DNA of 64,000 bases, taken from positions 1,426,001 through 1,490,000 of the forward strand of contig JAJHTX010000011.1 of assembly GCA_032164295.1 (NCBI GenBank), read 5' to 3'. Under the pieces are notes generated by a model. The model saw only the letters and a list, made by a program, of their open reading frames with translations, searched no databases and was not told the origin of the DNA. This document shows positions 1 through 12,449 of the stretch, piece after piece (within the stretch, counting starts at the first letter, position 1; each line of letters opens with the position of its first letter). The translations under genes and the position numbers were made by a program. This DNA is from Inonotus obliquus (taxonomy: Eukaryota > Basidiomycota > Agaricomycetes > Hymenochaetales > Hymenochaetaceae).

Positions 1-598
1 GCTCTCAACCCGGCGTCGCTACATTCGGGCGAAGCTGGTGAGCAAGACCGACAGCGCCGGGTGTTTCTCCGCGCGGAGCTTGAAATATATGAACGGAACT
101 GCGCTGGCTGGTACTTCTGGACGTACAAGAAAGAGAGTTGGGACGCCGGTTGGTGTATTCGCAACGCGATGCTCGCAGAAATCGCGCCGGTTAGGTTTGG
201 TATCCTGAGGGTACAAGGAAAGCAGATTTCAAATGATCCCGCGCGAAGGGAAGCGGAAAAGCGGAGCGCAGTAAGCCAGCATGCAGGCTACTGGAGTCAG
301 CAGCCAGGATACTACGAACATTGGAGATTTGAGGAAGGCTTCCTGAGAGGTTGGGATGACGCATATGCGTTCTTCTCTTTCGAGCTTGGGTCATCCTTGC
401 CGGAGCTGGGATTCAAAGGTCAATGGGCGAAGAGGCGAATGCTCACGCACATCAGGGAACGAGGCAACAGTGGTACTATTTGGGAGTTTGGTGCGTCATA
501 CTGCCCCAAAACAAGCGACTTTTCTCATTATAGAAATAGAACATGGCTTGTCTCAAGGCATCGAGGCAGCGAAGAGAGCATTGGAGCAAACCTACTGA
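1..598 (+). CDS. GH5 family exo-beta-1,3-glucanase, 3' part
   Basis: C-terminal part of a glycoside hydrolase family 5 protein of the fungal exo-1,3-beta-glucanase type, which trims glucan chains in the cell wall or outside the cell. The 5' part lies outside the window. Exons are <1..490 and 534..598, joined in phase 1 across a 43-base GT-AG intron, with TGA at 596-598. Visible family signatures are GWYFWTYKKE followed by SWDAGW (the end of the barrel), then the tail with YEHWRFEEGF, GWDDAYAFF and FKGQWAKRR. The last exon reads EIEHGLSQGIEAAKRALEQ, the usual end of this group. The catalytic acids are not in the visible part. The family assignment rests on motif recall, not a search. Confidence 0.8.
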
Positions 599-1575
599 CG
601 GATCAGAATGATTCTTTCCAGGTGTTCCTAAGAAGTACAGTACAACTTATCTGTACGATATGCAGATCGATGAAGCAGGAAACTATACCGTCACTATCAC
701 AAGTTATGAGTCAGTTCATATCCCTCAGCATTGCGTATCGCATGATTATCATCCGAGGTTTCGACGACTATTGATCATCTCAATCAATCCAAAGTTCCGG
801 TGCAGATATGAACTGATACTCAAGTCCATTGCACCGTGTTCCGACGTTTTCTGCCTCAGATGAAACACGTCATTTCTATCAGGTCGGTGTCAACACCTCT
901 TTCTTTCTTTTACATGTGACCTGGGACATTGTTTAACCGCGTGGTCCCGGAGAACTCGCACACTTCGGGATGTCCAGGACCGCGTCAACGGGTGGTGTGG
1001 GTCCGGCTTCAGCCTCGTGAAGATTTGGAACGATCCCTTCCTTGAATCCATCGTATCCGCCTAGATCGCTTGAAAACGTTTGCTTCGATTGTGCGTCATC
1101 TCGCCGTGGAGGAAGGACCACAAGAAAAGAACCTGCGATCACACAAATCAAATCTCCCATACGTTTTTCGGAAGCTTTAATGTCAAAGCGAGGCTTCAGA
1201 ATGGACAGTGATTGTTCCATTTTGTTCTTGGCGCTGCGATCAGATCGACTCGCTCGCTATCCATACTGCTACGTCTCACACGATATTAACCCCTGGTCAG
1301 ATGACCATCTATTTCTGGAACATTAATGCCTCCAGAGCGTCGTTTGAATGGGAAGAAGCGGCCGAGAGGAGGAACATCGGAGGATCCGACTCTGGTTGGT
1401 TTCGGACAGAGAAAGATAACTGAGACCGCGTTCTTTTTTTAACCCGGTAGCCTGACCATAGCCGTTTGAACGGCATGACCACAGGTTTATAAGGAGTCTG
1501 AGCGCTCGAAAGAAGATCGCTTCCCGCCGCCCCCTCCAAGTATACATTGTCACTTCTCTACCTTTATCGATTACC
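599..1575. other. Intergenic region, no gene seen
   Basis: About 980 bases between the GH5 3' end and the transporter start, both on the plus strand. It holds only short open frames without recognisable motifs or splice structure. It presumably contains the transporter promoter. No convincing TATA box was picked out. Confidence 0.5.
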
Positions 1576-3724
1576 ATGGCAGGAGGAGTTGCCGCAGTGG
1601 ATAACGCAGCAGCTGGTTACATACATCTCCTTGACCCGAACAGGAAGTGGTACAACAACTGGCGGTACATTTATACTTCTTCTGCTGGCTACCGAGGATT
1701 CGGCAGCTCTTTTACGAGTGCTAAATTTGTCTTCTTTGTAGGCTTATCGCTCTCAATGGTTGGATTGCCCTCTTGTACGTTGCCTAGTCACCTTTTAGAC
1801 TCGATGCTTCGGTGTCAAGACGCGTTCCTTTCCCTTGAAAACGTTTTCAAAAATGGTCGCTAATTCTATCTTCCGTTAGCCTTGTTACTTCTTCAACGAA
1901 CGGTTTCGATGGAAGTATGATGAATGGGCTTCAGTCCTTAGATCAATGGAGACAAGCCTTCAATCACCCTTCCGATTCGATGCTCGGCCTTCTCAATGCT
2001 ATCCAGGCGAGTCATGACGCCATCTTTCTGACAAATACTTTCTGACACATTTTCGAATAGAATATCGGTTCTCTCGCTGCATATCCCTTTGCGCCATACG
2101 CGTCGGACATATTTGGTCGACGACCGACTGTCTTTCTTGGTGCCTCTATCATGTGCGTTGCCACAGCGCTGCAGACGGCATCTCAGTCTGTCAATATGTT
2201 CATTGGCGCTCGGTACGTGCATAACCCGCTTGGGATTCAGTTCACTCTGTTTATTGTTTTGCTCCCAGCTTTTTGATTGGCTTCGGACTTAGTTTTGCGG
2301 CTAACTCTGCGCCCATGCTTGTTTCCGAAATCTCGTACCCACCTTACCGTGCGGCTTTGACTTCTCTTTACAACTCTTTGTGGTACTCCGGGTCCATTGT
2401 GTAAGGATGTTCATCACCTCTGGGAAGCGATTAACCATCTTAATAACCATGCAAATTTCTAGTGCTGCGTGGACAACGTATGGTAGTTTCAGGATTCCAA
2501 GGTAGGCATAGGCAGTCACGTATTGCGTGATTGCTGTTCACACCTTTCATAGCTCCTGGTCATGGCGTCTACCCTCACTGCTTCAGGGTTTGCCGTCGGT
2601 CTTCCAAGTGTGCCTTGTCTGGTTCGCTCCGGAGTCTCCTAGGTGGCTCGTGAGCAAAGGCCGTGAAGTTCAGGCTCTTCGTACACTAGCACACTATCAT
2701 GCGGATGGAAACGAGTGAGTTCAAGGAGTTTTATACGTCCGCCCGTCCTTATTAGATTTACTTTCGCATCTTAGATCCGACCCGCTCGTTCAGTACGAAT
2801 TTGAAGAAATCAAAGCTGCCATTGACTTTGATCAGAGAGTTGCCGCGAACGTTGGGTGGAAATCTTTCATCACGTCCCCTGGTAACCGCAAGCGGATACG
2901 CATAATCATCGCTATTGCATTCTTCTCCCAGTGGTCGGGGAACGGGCTCGTGTCGTACTACCTTAACAAGGTCTTTGATGCCATCGGAATCACGGATTCG
3001 ACAACCCAGCTTCTAATCAATGGCATCCTACAAATATGGAATCTTGCCGTTGCTGTGACAGCTTCCTTCTTCGCCGAGCGCTTGGGTAGACGCCTCTTAT
3101 TTATGACATCATGTATTGGAATGCTGGTCTTCTGGACTGCGCAGACAATTTGTTTCAAGCTGTCAAACGACGGGAACACGGCCGCCGCTCATGGGACTAT
3201 TGCATTCATCTTCCTCTTTTACGCGGCTTACGAGTGAGTACCATGATTGATTTCCGATTAACTTGATAAGCTCATTCCGCCTTGCAGTATTGCATTCACA
3301 CCCTTGATCGTGTCGTATACAGTTGAGATTCTGCCCTACGCAATCCGCGCTAAGGGCTTCAACATTTTCAACTTCACCATTTCACTGGCGCTTATCTTCA
3401 ACCAATACGTCAACCCCGTCGCGCTTGGAAAACTCTCTTGGCGCTACTATGTAAGTCTAGCTTTTTCCCTCAACTTCTCGTTTTCGTATTCTGATCGACT
3501 CTTTTCAGATTGTTTACTGCTGCTGGCTGGTCTTCGAGACCGTATTCTGCTACATCTTCATCATCGAGACCAAGGGTCGGACACTCGAGGAAACCGCGGC
3601 GTTGTTCGACGGCATTGATGCAGCAGATTTAATTACAGGACCGCACGCGCCAGAACGAAAGGAGAGCCATGAGTTGACTGAGAAGATTTCCGAATCAGGT
3701 ACCCATGTGGAAAGACTCGCTTGA
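1576..3724 (+). CDS. MFS sugar transporter, lactose permease-like
   Basis: Plasma-membrane sugar permease of the major facilitator superfamily, fungal lactose/hexose type. Ten exons: 1576..1664, 1742..1774, 1880..2006, 2061..2212, 2269..2400, 2463..2501, 2553..2714, 2775..3233, 3288..3450, 3509..3724 (523 residues, all phases consistent). Family signatures are NGFDGSMMNGLQ in the first helix, DIFGRRP in the loop after helix 2, PESPRWLVSKGR before the central loop, ERLGRR in the second half, and ETKGRTLEE near the end. The start fits the usual short cytosolic N-terminus followed by KWYNNWR. The intron after residue 83 starts with GC, not GT (2007-2008). The substrate is inferred; other disaccharides or hexoses are possible. 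Confidence 0.88.
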
Positions 3725-4254
3725 ACGATCCCAATCTTCTCACGGCTCACCTAATGATTGACATTTCGTGAGATGGCCGTGATACTTCTTGATGCCTGTA
3801 TATTAGTCTTACATAGTTGAATATCTTCCATATGTCTTGATTGTGGATGTGGAACAACACTTACGTACACATCACTGCTCAATTATCATGCAAAACATAC
3901 AGGATATATGCAATTTATCCCAATTCTGAATAGACAACTTGTTAGAAAACGAGGACTTAATGGACTCTAGCACACTTATCCGGTTGTTTTTATTGACTTA
4001 ACAACTATCGGGCCCTTGTACGTACAGTTGGGATTGTCGGCTAACTAGATTCGTTCATACCTCCAAGAGAAAGCGGCGAACTCAGAATGTGGGAGCATGT
4101 TTGTACTTATTTGGCGCCAGTTTATTCGTCTATATTTGTCTCTATATTTGCCAATCAAGTCGACGGTCGCCCCTCAAATCATCGGCTTTCTCTCTTCATC
4201 CCTTGTACTGCGTATGGTCCTGGAAATTGTTGAGCTTCACGGAACTCTCATTCA
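3725..4254. other. Intergenic region, no gene seen
   Basis: About 530 bases downstream of the transporter. The first part is AT-rich and probably holds its 3' UTR. No coding frame with recognisable content was found. Confidence 0.4.
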
Positions 4255-4983
4255 TGATGACGGGCGTCACTTCGAAGGCATTGATCGATGAACTCAACAA
4301 CGGATCAATCTCCCAGTAACTATTCTTGTCCTCCTGATTCTTTTATGATATTTCTGTGATACGTCCTACAGTCGCGTTTGCCCAATTGACACTCTGTATC
4401 CCAGGTAGCTAGTATTTCTGTAATTCTCCTCTCGACTATCCTTGGACTCTTCCCTCCCGCGAAGTGTTACCTCTGGATTTTTTCGGAATGGTGTACTTTG
4501 TGCGCGCTCTCTCCTTCCTTTTCGCTTCGACTCGGATAATCACATGGCCCCCCTAACGGTTCTGTGAAATGTTCCTGCCCTTTCGTCTACCGCGCAGCTA
4601 TCTACGCATTGCCATTACTAAAAGGACTAGGGCACGGTATCCTAGACTTGTCCGGAGAAGAGGTACGTGAGGTTTACGGTGGTTACATAAATCGCCACTG
4701 CGAGACACTTTGCTTTCTGATCCCTTCATCAGTTACGGAACTTCCGTACTCCAATAGCTCATTTCTGGGTATTCTTTGCCAAAGAACGAGTCGGTAATCA
4801 AACTGGACAGATCTTCGACTATACGGCGTTTTTCAAGGTGCGTATTTTCGTTGTCGCGTTTCACACTGGCAGGACTTGAAACTTTCTTTATAACTGCTAA
4901 TTCCGACTCCACTAATTATCGAAGTATATATTTCTAGTTCAGCGCCATAAACGAGAGTTCGTCTTCATCTCAATGGATCGGAT
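4255..4983 (+). other. Possible multi-exon gene, product not recognised
   Basis: Weak candidate. A short frame from ATG at about 4255 (MMTGVTSKALIDELNNG) runs to a GT donor near 4317. Further open segments flanked by plausible splice sites follow: about 4594-4661 (containing LPLLKGLGHGILDLSGEE), 4734-4837 (containing FRTPIAHFWVFFAKERVG) and 4938-4983, ending in TGA. The amino acid composition of the later segments looks protein-like. The middle part could not be joined with confidence, and no family was recognised. It may be a small real gene, a decayed gene or chance. Confidence 0.25.
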
Positions 4984-6876
4984 GAACTCTCAACTTCACG
5001 GAAATAAGGGCGTTAGAAATGGAAGAGGCTCGTGTCAATTACCTCAGTTGAATTGGATAGCGTCATCCAAGGAAGCAAGCACTATGAATTACCATCCCAG
5101 CACTGCTAAACCTTGGATAAAATGAGTGCCGGCTCCGAGCGGTTGGAATGGCCTTCATAGAAACCTACAAAATGACAAAGTACCGATGGCCTCTGCCAAT
5201 CCAATACCAGGAACATACCACGCGTTATGTGCGTGTTTTCATTTGACCTGATTTTATCCGCGGAAATGAACTTATTTCTCCTTGCCAGGTCTGTGATCGT
5301 GCAGCTTAAAACCCATAAGTGGGCTAATGAATGCCCATCATGCATTGCTTTCCGTCTATCTCGCTATACACGCTGCTAACAAAGTCATTGGACGTGTCAG
5401 AAGGTGCCTTGGCGTCCAAGTGCCTTAACGACATCTCCAAATAGTTCACATCATGTTTCCGTCATCCCCCCCTATTTGACGAATCCGAGCTGGCCATCGT
5501 AAGTAAAACACCCTAGCAAGGTACTTCTATGCTCACGAGGTAAGCCGAAATCATCGCAGGAACAATGACCGTAGACTGGTACAGATTGCAAAATCATTGA
5601 TTGTTGCCGTGACACGGACAAAATCAGACAAGAAGTTTTGGGTTTTCGTAGTAATTTTTTCATACATCTATCAACAACGTTCCGACAGGATATCCAAAAC
5701 AAGAGACCAGGCTACATCCGATCATAACATGAATGATCCTACACGGCAGTCGTTGCTCACCTATCGTACACATGCCAAGGGGGAAAGGAAATACCGGATA
5801 TGCGCCAGAAATTGACACTAATACTAACGGTTGGGATGGGAGCTTGGGATGGGGAAAGGAGGACCAGACAAACACCGAAAGCAGTCGAGCAAAGCACAAT
5901 AGAATAGGGGAGATGAGCAAAAGCCGGGCCGGTCTGAACGTGGGGTAAAGACGACGGAACACATGAATGAGCCAAAACAACGAGGCGAGAAGAGGAGAGA
6001 TACGAATTTGGAGCCAAAGCCACAGATAGGAGAGTCGTCGGTAAGGTCCTGAATTGCACACCGCGAAGTTGGGGGGAATCACTATAAATACAGAGGATGG
6101 TTGAGAACATCAGTCCGCCAGTGCGGATAGAGCAGGTCGTGCAATGAGGAGATGCCGTCAGCCTGCAGGTACGCCGCCAGTAGCCCGTCCGATCGGAATG
6201 CCGCGGAGGAATTTTCATGGAGTTGAATCATTTTCAGCTGCATATTCCATACTCACACATTCCGCTAGGCTATGACCAACAAACCCGACGCCTGCGCCAC
6301 TATCCATGGCCGACTGAGCGGACCGATTTGATGGTCATAGGAAAGAGAAGTCGCGTCTGGTGCCACCCTATCTGAGAAGGGCGGTCGGTCTGAGAAAGGA
6401 ATAGCAGACGTCAAGGATGAAGAGGATAAAACTAAGCGGAATGGACTTGAACATAAAGGGAAAAGGAGACAGAATGGTGGGTGGGAAACACGAGAATAAT
6501 ACCAGGTACAGAAAATAAGGTGGGGTGAGAAGACAGTGGGTGCCGGGGGAACTGAATAGATAGCTAGAGGGAATGCATAGTGCTGAAGCCAGGGGGCCAA
6601 AGCAAGGAGAACGCCGTCGACGACTGATTTGAAATTCCTATACAAGAGGAAGCAAAGCAGACGGAAACTGAGTAAGACTTTCCGCCTCAAATGGAGTGCC
6701 ACGAGGTAAGCGCCTGAAAAGAAACAGCAGAAAACAGGTATAAGAAGTCTGAAACGGCAAGTCGCGGTAGAGCTGCTTACAGGCCCTGGAAAAGGGGAAG
6801 TGTGATGATGTTGCTCATCTGATCACTCCATCGCACCTCCCCTCTCATGCCGCGACACTTTATCATGGCTTTGAGC
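4984..6876. other. Intergenic region without a supported gene
   Basis: Nearly 1.9 kb before the 3' end of the zinc-cluster gene. From about 5700 to 6750 the minus strand is pyrimidine-rich and carries three overlapping open frames of 140-153 codons. They share no motif, have no splice pattern and overlap each other, so they look like chance open frames in biased or untranslated sequence. Confidence 0.4.
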
Positions 6877-8228
6877 CTATGCGGCCGCCCCTCCTATGAG
6901 ACTGCTGCTGGCAGCAGCACTATCAGCGCCGTTTGCAGTCGCCCTCTTCCCCGCCCGCTTGGACGAACCTGCAATATTGACAGAAAGCGCAAGTAAGCAC
7001 ATCAGTGACATGCTGACACGTAGAATGTCGTTGTCGAGATCAACTCACCCTCATCTTTACCATTAGTGGACGCATTTGTGCCTGACTTGCGTTTTCTGCG
7101 ATTGCTCGTCTGGACATCGTCGCCATTGGGTTCCCCATCGTTTTGGCTTGTTCCCGTTGTCGTCGGAGGTGGTGCTCCGGCGCGGGCGCTCTCACCGTCC
7201 GTCCCAGTACCTGAGGAAGTGGAAGGAGGCATCATCTGCCCTGACATTACCGGATAGGCACCCGAAGCACCATGCGGAAAAGCGAATGGTGGGTACGGCT
7301 GGAGCGAGTAGTACTGTGGCTGCACACCCTGCTGTGCACCGGATGGATCAGTAGGCATTGGCTGTCCGTCGGCACCAACTGCGACGAAGCCTGGAGGGGG
7401 ATAGAAGTAAGGTTGATAGAAACCTACATAGTCCGGTGAGTACATATGATTGATCCGACCCCACTAGCTGGCTACGTACCCGGGGCACCCTGTTCAGGTG
7501 TGAACCCTGGAGAAGAGAGGTCTGGTCAGACGTCAGAGAAGTGCACTTCAAAAAGTTGCCTAACCTTCGTATTGGGCCTCCTGTGCAAGTTTGTTCTTAC
7601 GTTTATACGGGCCTCGTTTGATACCCTTCTTGCGTTCCTTGCGCACGCCGTCAGCGCAAGAATCAGGTATACCGTACTTGCAGCAGCGTTCACATGGCCG
7701 TCCCTCGTCGCAGCGCTTGCACGCCGCCGCGCAGTTCGTGCACTAATAACTTATTCATTGAGACATTGCGAGAGATTACGATCAGGATAGCGACTTACCG
7801 CCATCTTGACTTGCTTCCGCTTCGGACGGGAGAGGGACGTTGGAAGGGGCATGCCAGGCGCTGCAAAAGGCACACCGGCATATCCTGAAACAGGATGAGG
7901 TATGTCAAGATCAGAAACTTTCGTTCTTGCAGGGCATCTTCTTACCCTGTGGAGTAGGATACGCGTAGATCATTCCTGGAGGAGGGGGTGGGAATGCCAT
8001 CATATAGGCACCAGGGGCCGCATTTGGATCAGGAGGCTGCCCATTAGCATCCTGCGGAGGCGGAGGATACGGGTACAGGGGGGGATATCCGACTGTATAC
8101 TGGCTTGGCTGCTGAAGGGCATACATCGGCTGCTGACCCTGCTGCGGCTGTTGTTGCTGTTCAACAACGGACTGGTCTACACCCTTGTCCTGGTTGTCCG
8201 CCATGGATGAAAACTGGTGACTAGACAA
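6877..8228 (-). CDS. Zn(II)2Cys6 zinc-cluster transcription factor
   Basis: Probable nuclear DNA-binding regulator of the fungal binuclear zinc-cluster class. Six exons (minus): 8228..7946, 7884..7799, 7742..7565, 7506..7480, 7423..7049, 6968..6877; 346 residues. The N-terminus is rich in Gln, Pro and Tyr. The cluster has cysteines 124, 127, 134, 140, 143 and 152, spaced C-X2-C-X6-C-X5-C-X2-C-X8-C, followed by the very basic GIKRGPYKRK stretch. Exon 3 starts exactly at the first cysteine; exon 4 is only 27 bases. The C-terminal half is Pro/Tyr-rich and ends in a basic RRKRK segment plus an Ala/Ser tail. The regulatory domain common in larger members is missing. An ATG at 8204 is an alternative start. 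Target genes are unknown. Confidence 0.88.
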
Positions 8229-11200
8229 AGTGGGTTAAATTTGATGGGGGGTTAGAGAGCGGATTACGAAGCCCGGTCGCTTGTACGTCGTTCTAAATGT
8301 TGCACAGAGGGTCGTGAGATATTTGCATTTCTATGCAGGAAAATAGCAAAAACGCACAATGCTTGTCGGACTTGTATTGTTTAACTGAAGGACTCAAGAA
8401 TAAATCAAGGACGGTTTAAGCCTGTGATCCGGGTTCAACAGCTACATTATCAATGGGCACGACGTCCAGGTAGACACAGGAGTGAAGGAGGATGAGCATG
8501 GTTTGCGCGGAGATCGAATGAGAAGCGACATACGCGTAGGGACGTGTACACTCCGACAGGGATTCCGCTGTCGCCGCTTCAGACTGAGATTAAAACTCTG
8601 TCTCCTTCCCGACTCTTGCTCTCGCCAACCACACACAAGCTACACAGGTGCCACTGCCCTGCCCTCTTGTGCTCCTCGGTGTTGATGGGCGCGTTCACAG
8701 GACGTTCTGGACGACTTTGATGTGTACCTTCGTTGAAATTGACGGTGGCAGAGGTGTGTGTGAAAGCTGAAGGTGCCTGTTGCCGCGTGCAGCTGCTGTG
8801 TTGCGTGTTACTCGAGAAAGCTCGTCGCTGCCAGTACAATCACAGTCACCGTTGTCAGTCAACTCGAATTCGCCGTTGTGTGCAGCGACAAGGACACGCA
8901 CCGGTCAGCGTTCTGGAGGCCGTTGGTTGAATGCCGAGTTCTAACGGGCGTCGCACGTTCGCGCCGCTTCAAATGTGAACTGAGACTTCCGTTTATGGGG
9001 TGATATGTAATTGCCTCTGTCCAAAAAGGCAGCTCTTTCCCGCCCTTTTCGCTCCCTCTACTAACTCACCACCTACCGTTGCACTTGTGCTGAACGGACT
9101 GGAATGGCAGGAAGCACTCTGCTCGGGGCCTTATCTACAAGTGGATACTTGCCTGACCTGAAAAGGCACGTACGTCCCTCTTAATTCATCAGAGATGCTG
9201 ATCAATTCAAAAGGTTGCGTAAACTTTCAGCGCTGCTTGTTGACCTTCCCATGGCCTATGCCTCTTGGGATCTAACGCGATGTTTGAACTCAACTGCAAA
9301 AAAGGAATGCGCCGCCTCTTTCTGACAGCTCATGAATCTCACTACCTTCCAGCGTCAAGCGCATCTCTCACTCCCTCCTGCACAATTCGCACCATCGCAT
9401 AATGTTCATTTCGGGTCAACTAACTATCACCGGGGCTCCAAATACTTTGGCTCCGCGAGCTTGTGGATTATCTTTATTTATAAAACCTCCAATTGGTGCA
9501 AAACTCTATCCAGACCATCTTGAGCTGCTCTTCGAAGTGGCGTTGTCCTCGTGTGCACCCTTTGCACACCAAACGGTTCCCATGCCAAGTTCTCTATCCG
9601 TCCAGAAAGTGAACGTCTCGGCGTGAATCGGTCATCTTTTGCTTCTATCGGATGTGAAGGTACTCGTTTACTCAACCCGCAGCGGAGGCATTCCAGACGA
9701 TTTGCTTCGCTGAAGGTACTGATGGTTCCAGTTCCAAATACCAACAAGACCATGCACGTTCCTGCCCCCTCCCTAGAGTGCATGCATTCTTTTCCACCAC
9801 GGCCGGAGATCCGGCGATAGCGGGGCATCTTCTCCTCCAGGTTCATCATGTCATCGAGCGCTCGTACGACCCTTGGTTAAAAGGTTGAGATGGAAGCCAA
9901 CACAATTTGTTGAGGAAGGTTCTTTGTTCATACAGGCAGAATCTACTCGGTTGCTTTCGTCCTCATGGCTTGAAGCGCGGAGCGGCGAGTATCATTGGTT
10001 GACTTGTACCGGTGGATTTCTGCTAGCCTGCGTCACATCGTATTCTATCGATGAAGCATGAGCCGGGATTCACTTTTTGCTCCGGTTCCTTGCCTGATCT
10101 TCTACCTCTATAAGGGTTTATGGCGGGCGTTTACGATACAGGATACTGATATGGAGAGGTAGGATCTCACTTGCTACCTTACGAGATGTGCGTGCTCCCA
10201 GGTAGTCTGGCTATTGGCACCCGAGAACGCACAAAAGTAGCTCAGGAGAGCTTGCAAAATGTTACAAGAATAGTGCTATTGACAGATGGAATATTGTAAG
10301 TAGAGTAGGTTCGATTACAGTAAATGCGATCTTCAAAGTGAATACCTTTTGGTACGATCGCATGTAGGCATATGCATCATGGTTAGATATCTCCTTGACG
10401 AGCGCGGGCATCTAACAAAGTGATCGAACCACAATGATGTGCTAATAATGACACTGCTAACTTCGAGTTTTCTACCCAGGATGCATACATGGTGATAGGA
10501 ATTATGTACCGCGTTAATCGATCCGAGGAAATATCGTAGATTCCGTTTTAAGAACATGTACAAATAAGGGGCCATAGTTTCAAATTAAGACTGACAAACA
10601 AACAGCAAGTAACATCCACACGCCTTCCACCTGCTATGTCCAACGCGAAATCCTCATCCTCCAGCCAACCAAGATAAATCTTCAAAGCCAGTGATGTAGG
10701 AACAAAGAAATGCACGTATCCCACGAGCCTAGGTTTTGGTTGATGGAACAACTGGTTTCATCTTACTGCGTCAACGAGACGCAGTGAACTCTGTACAAGA
10801 GCTACCAAGATTAGCACGAACCTCTCCATTCTCGCAGCATGCTGGCTGAGGAAGGAACCAGAGCATGACGGCTCGCACAGTTCGCATGGGTCGGCCACCT
10901 CAGTCTGCGCGTCTACGGCAATTTCGGCAAACGCTGTGGCCGTAGAGTGGCTGAAACTCTATAGCAGACCTAATCAATAGACCTGATGGCCTCGCAAGCC
11001 ATGCATGGGAACTCCGAACCCGATATGGTTGTCTGCGCTCATATGACCAACAGCTTCGTGCATCGGACAACGCGAATGCAGCTTACTTGATTGCGCTGAT
11101 GTCCCGAAAACCGGAAATACCTGGATAAGAGTTAAGCCTCGTGGATGATTACTCTTTTCTTAATCCGCCGCGGTACTTGTATAACTAGCAAAGGTTAAGG

Positions 11201-12449
11201 TCCTTTGCGGGGTGCCGTATCTGGTTCCTCTATTTCTCTAGATGGTGCTATGGAAGTGTCTGGCTCTCAAGCTGTGCCTTGCCGAGAAACGAAAGCAAAG
11301 TCTTCCAGAAAACAGTAGGTCAAACCGCTTTCAAATAATGTATATGTCTCCCCCATTCAAGACAGGATGCGACCAGAGGCTCAAGAACTCATGAATGGAT
11401 TTCTTTGGTTAGTCTCAAATATCGTCTTCCTGGCGTACAAGATGTTTATCCACACCATGGCCGGAGATGTTTGTTACCAGGATAATTCCGGATGATATAT
11501 TCAAGAACATGGGGTAACGTTCGAAAGCTGGACTGCACTACTACAATATTATACTGTAAGTTAACATCGTCCCGGATCACATCTTCGGGGTCATGGAACT
11601 CTCGGATATTTGTATTTCTATCGAAATAGCTTCTTCACCAGTCTGATAAACAGTGAGTCCAAGCCAACAATCTTGACTCTTTGCTTTACAATGAATCCCA
11701 GAGGACCGAATATTCACTTCGAAAAATAATACAATATACTGTAGATTATGCACTATGATAGATATTGTACAGGGTTGAGTAGGTCACAAGTACATATGTA
11801 CTACTAGATACATATAATGGGTGCAAGAAAGCAGGCAAGACACGGTCACCGTCGCATCAAGCACAATCTGAGCACAAATGTAGAAGCTATCATCATTAGG
11901 GTAAGTCGTAAGAAATAAGAAAACTGAGTGGTTATTGAAGACCCTACGTTACAAAGCACAATACAAAGGTGCGGTTCGAGTTTTGTTCAATGTCTTGAGA
12001 GAGAGTGTGTGTGTGTGCCGTTCAACCTGAGGAAGCGCTCAGCAGTTGATGAGGACGGATCGTTGATAGCGGCTCAAATGGTCATAGGTTAGCATGACGA
12101 CTTCTCCTTAGAGATACTACAAGTACTACTGTTTACTGTTTGAAGTGCAAAGAGCCGAACAGTTCGCTGAATATGCGATGCTGGCTGCCATAACGTAGCA
12201 GGATACTATGATATCAACTCAGAGGTTCAGTCTGGTCCAGAGTGTATCATTAACAGAAGCGAAAATTGCAGACAGAATAGAATTTTGGTGTAAAATTTGG
12301 AAAAGAGCATTGGCTAGCGTGAGAACCACGCCTACCATATTTGTCAGTGATGAAAAATCCGTGCTCTTCCTCAAACCGTCATCGTACTTCTCCGTTTACT
12401 TTTCCCCTTCACTTTTTTCTTTTTCCTAGAGAGTGTTGAAAGAGCGAAC
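8229..12449. other. Gene-poor stretch of 4.2 kb
   Basis: Long stretch between the zinc-cluster gene (5' end at left) and MAM33 (5' end at right). Only short overlapping frames are present, none with a recognisable motif. Local structure includes AT-rich near-palindromic segments near 11540-11560 and 11725-11750, a short GT microsatellite near 12004-12018, and a perfect 7-base inverted repeat at 10914-10920 / 10940-10946. It presumably includes both promoters. A non-coding RNA or decayed element cannot be excluded by reading alone. Confidence 0.4.

Noticed and set aside
5660..6702. Three overlapping minus-strand open frames of 140-153 codons
   Set aside because: No motif and no splice structure, mutually overlapping in different frames, composition follows a pyrimidine-rich strand. 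Probably chance.
9478..9849. 123-codon minus-strand open frame
   Set aside because: No motif; several competing frames on both strands in the same interval.
10914..10946. Perfect 7-base inverted repeat as a possible structured RNA or terminator
   Set aside because: Too short to be distinguished from chance in 64 kb; no tRNA-like or other recognisable fold around it.
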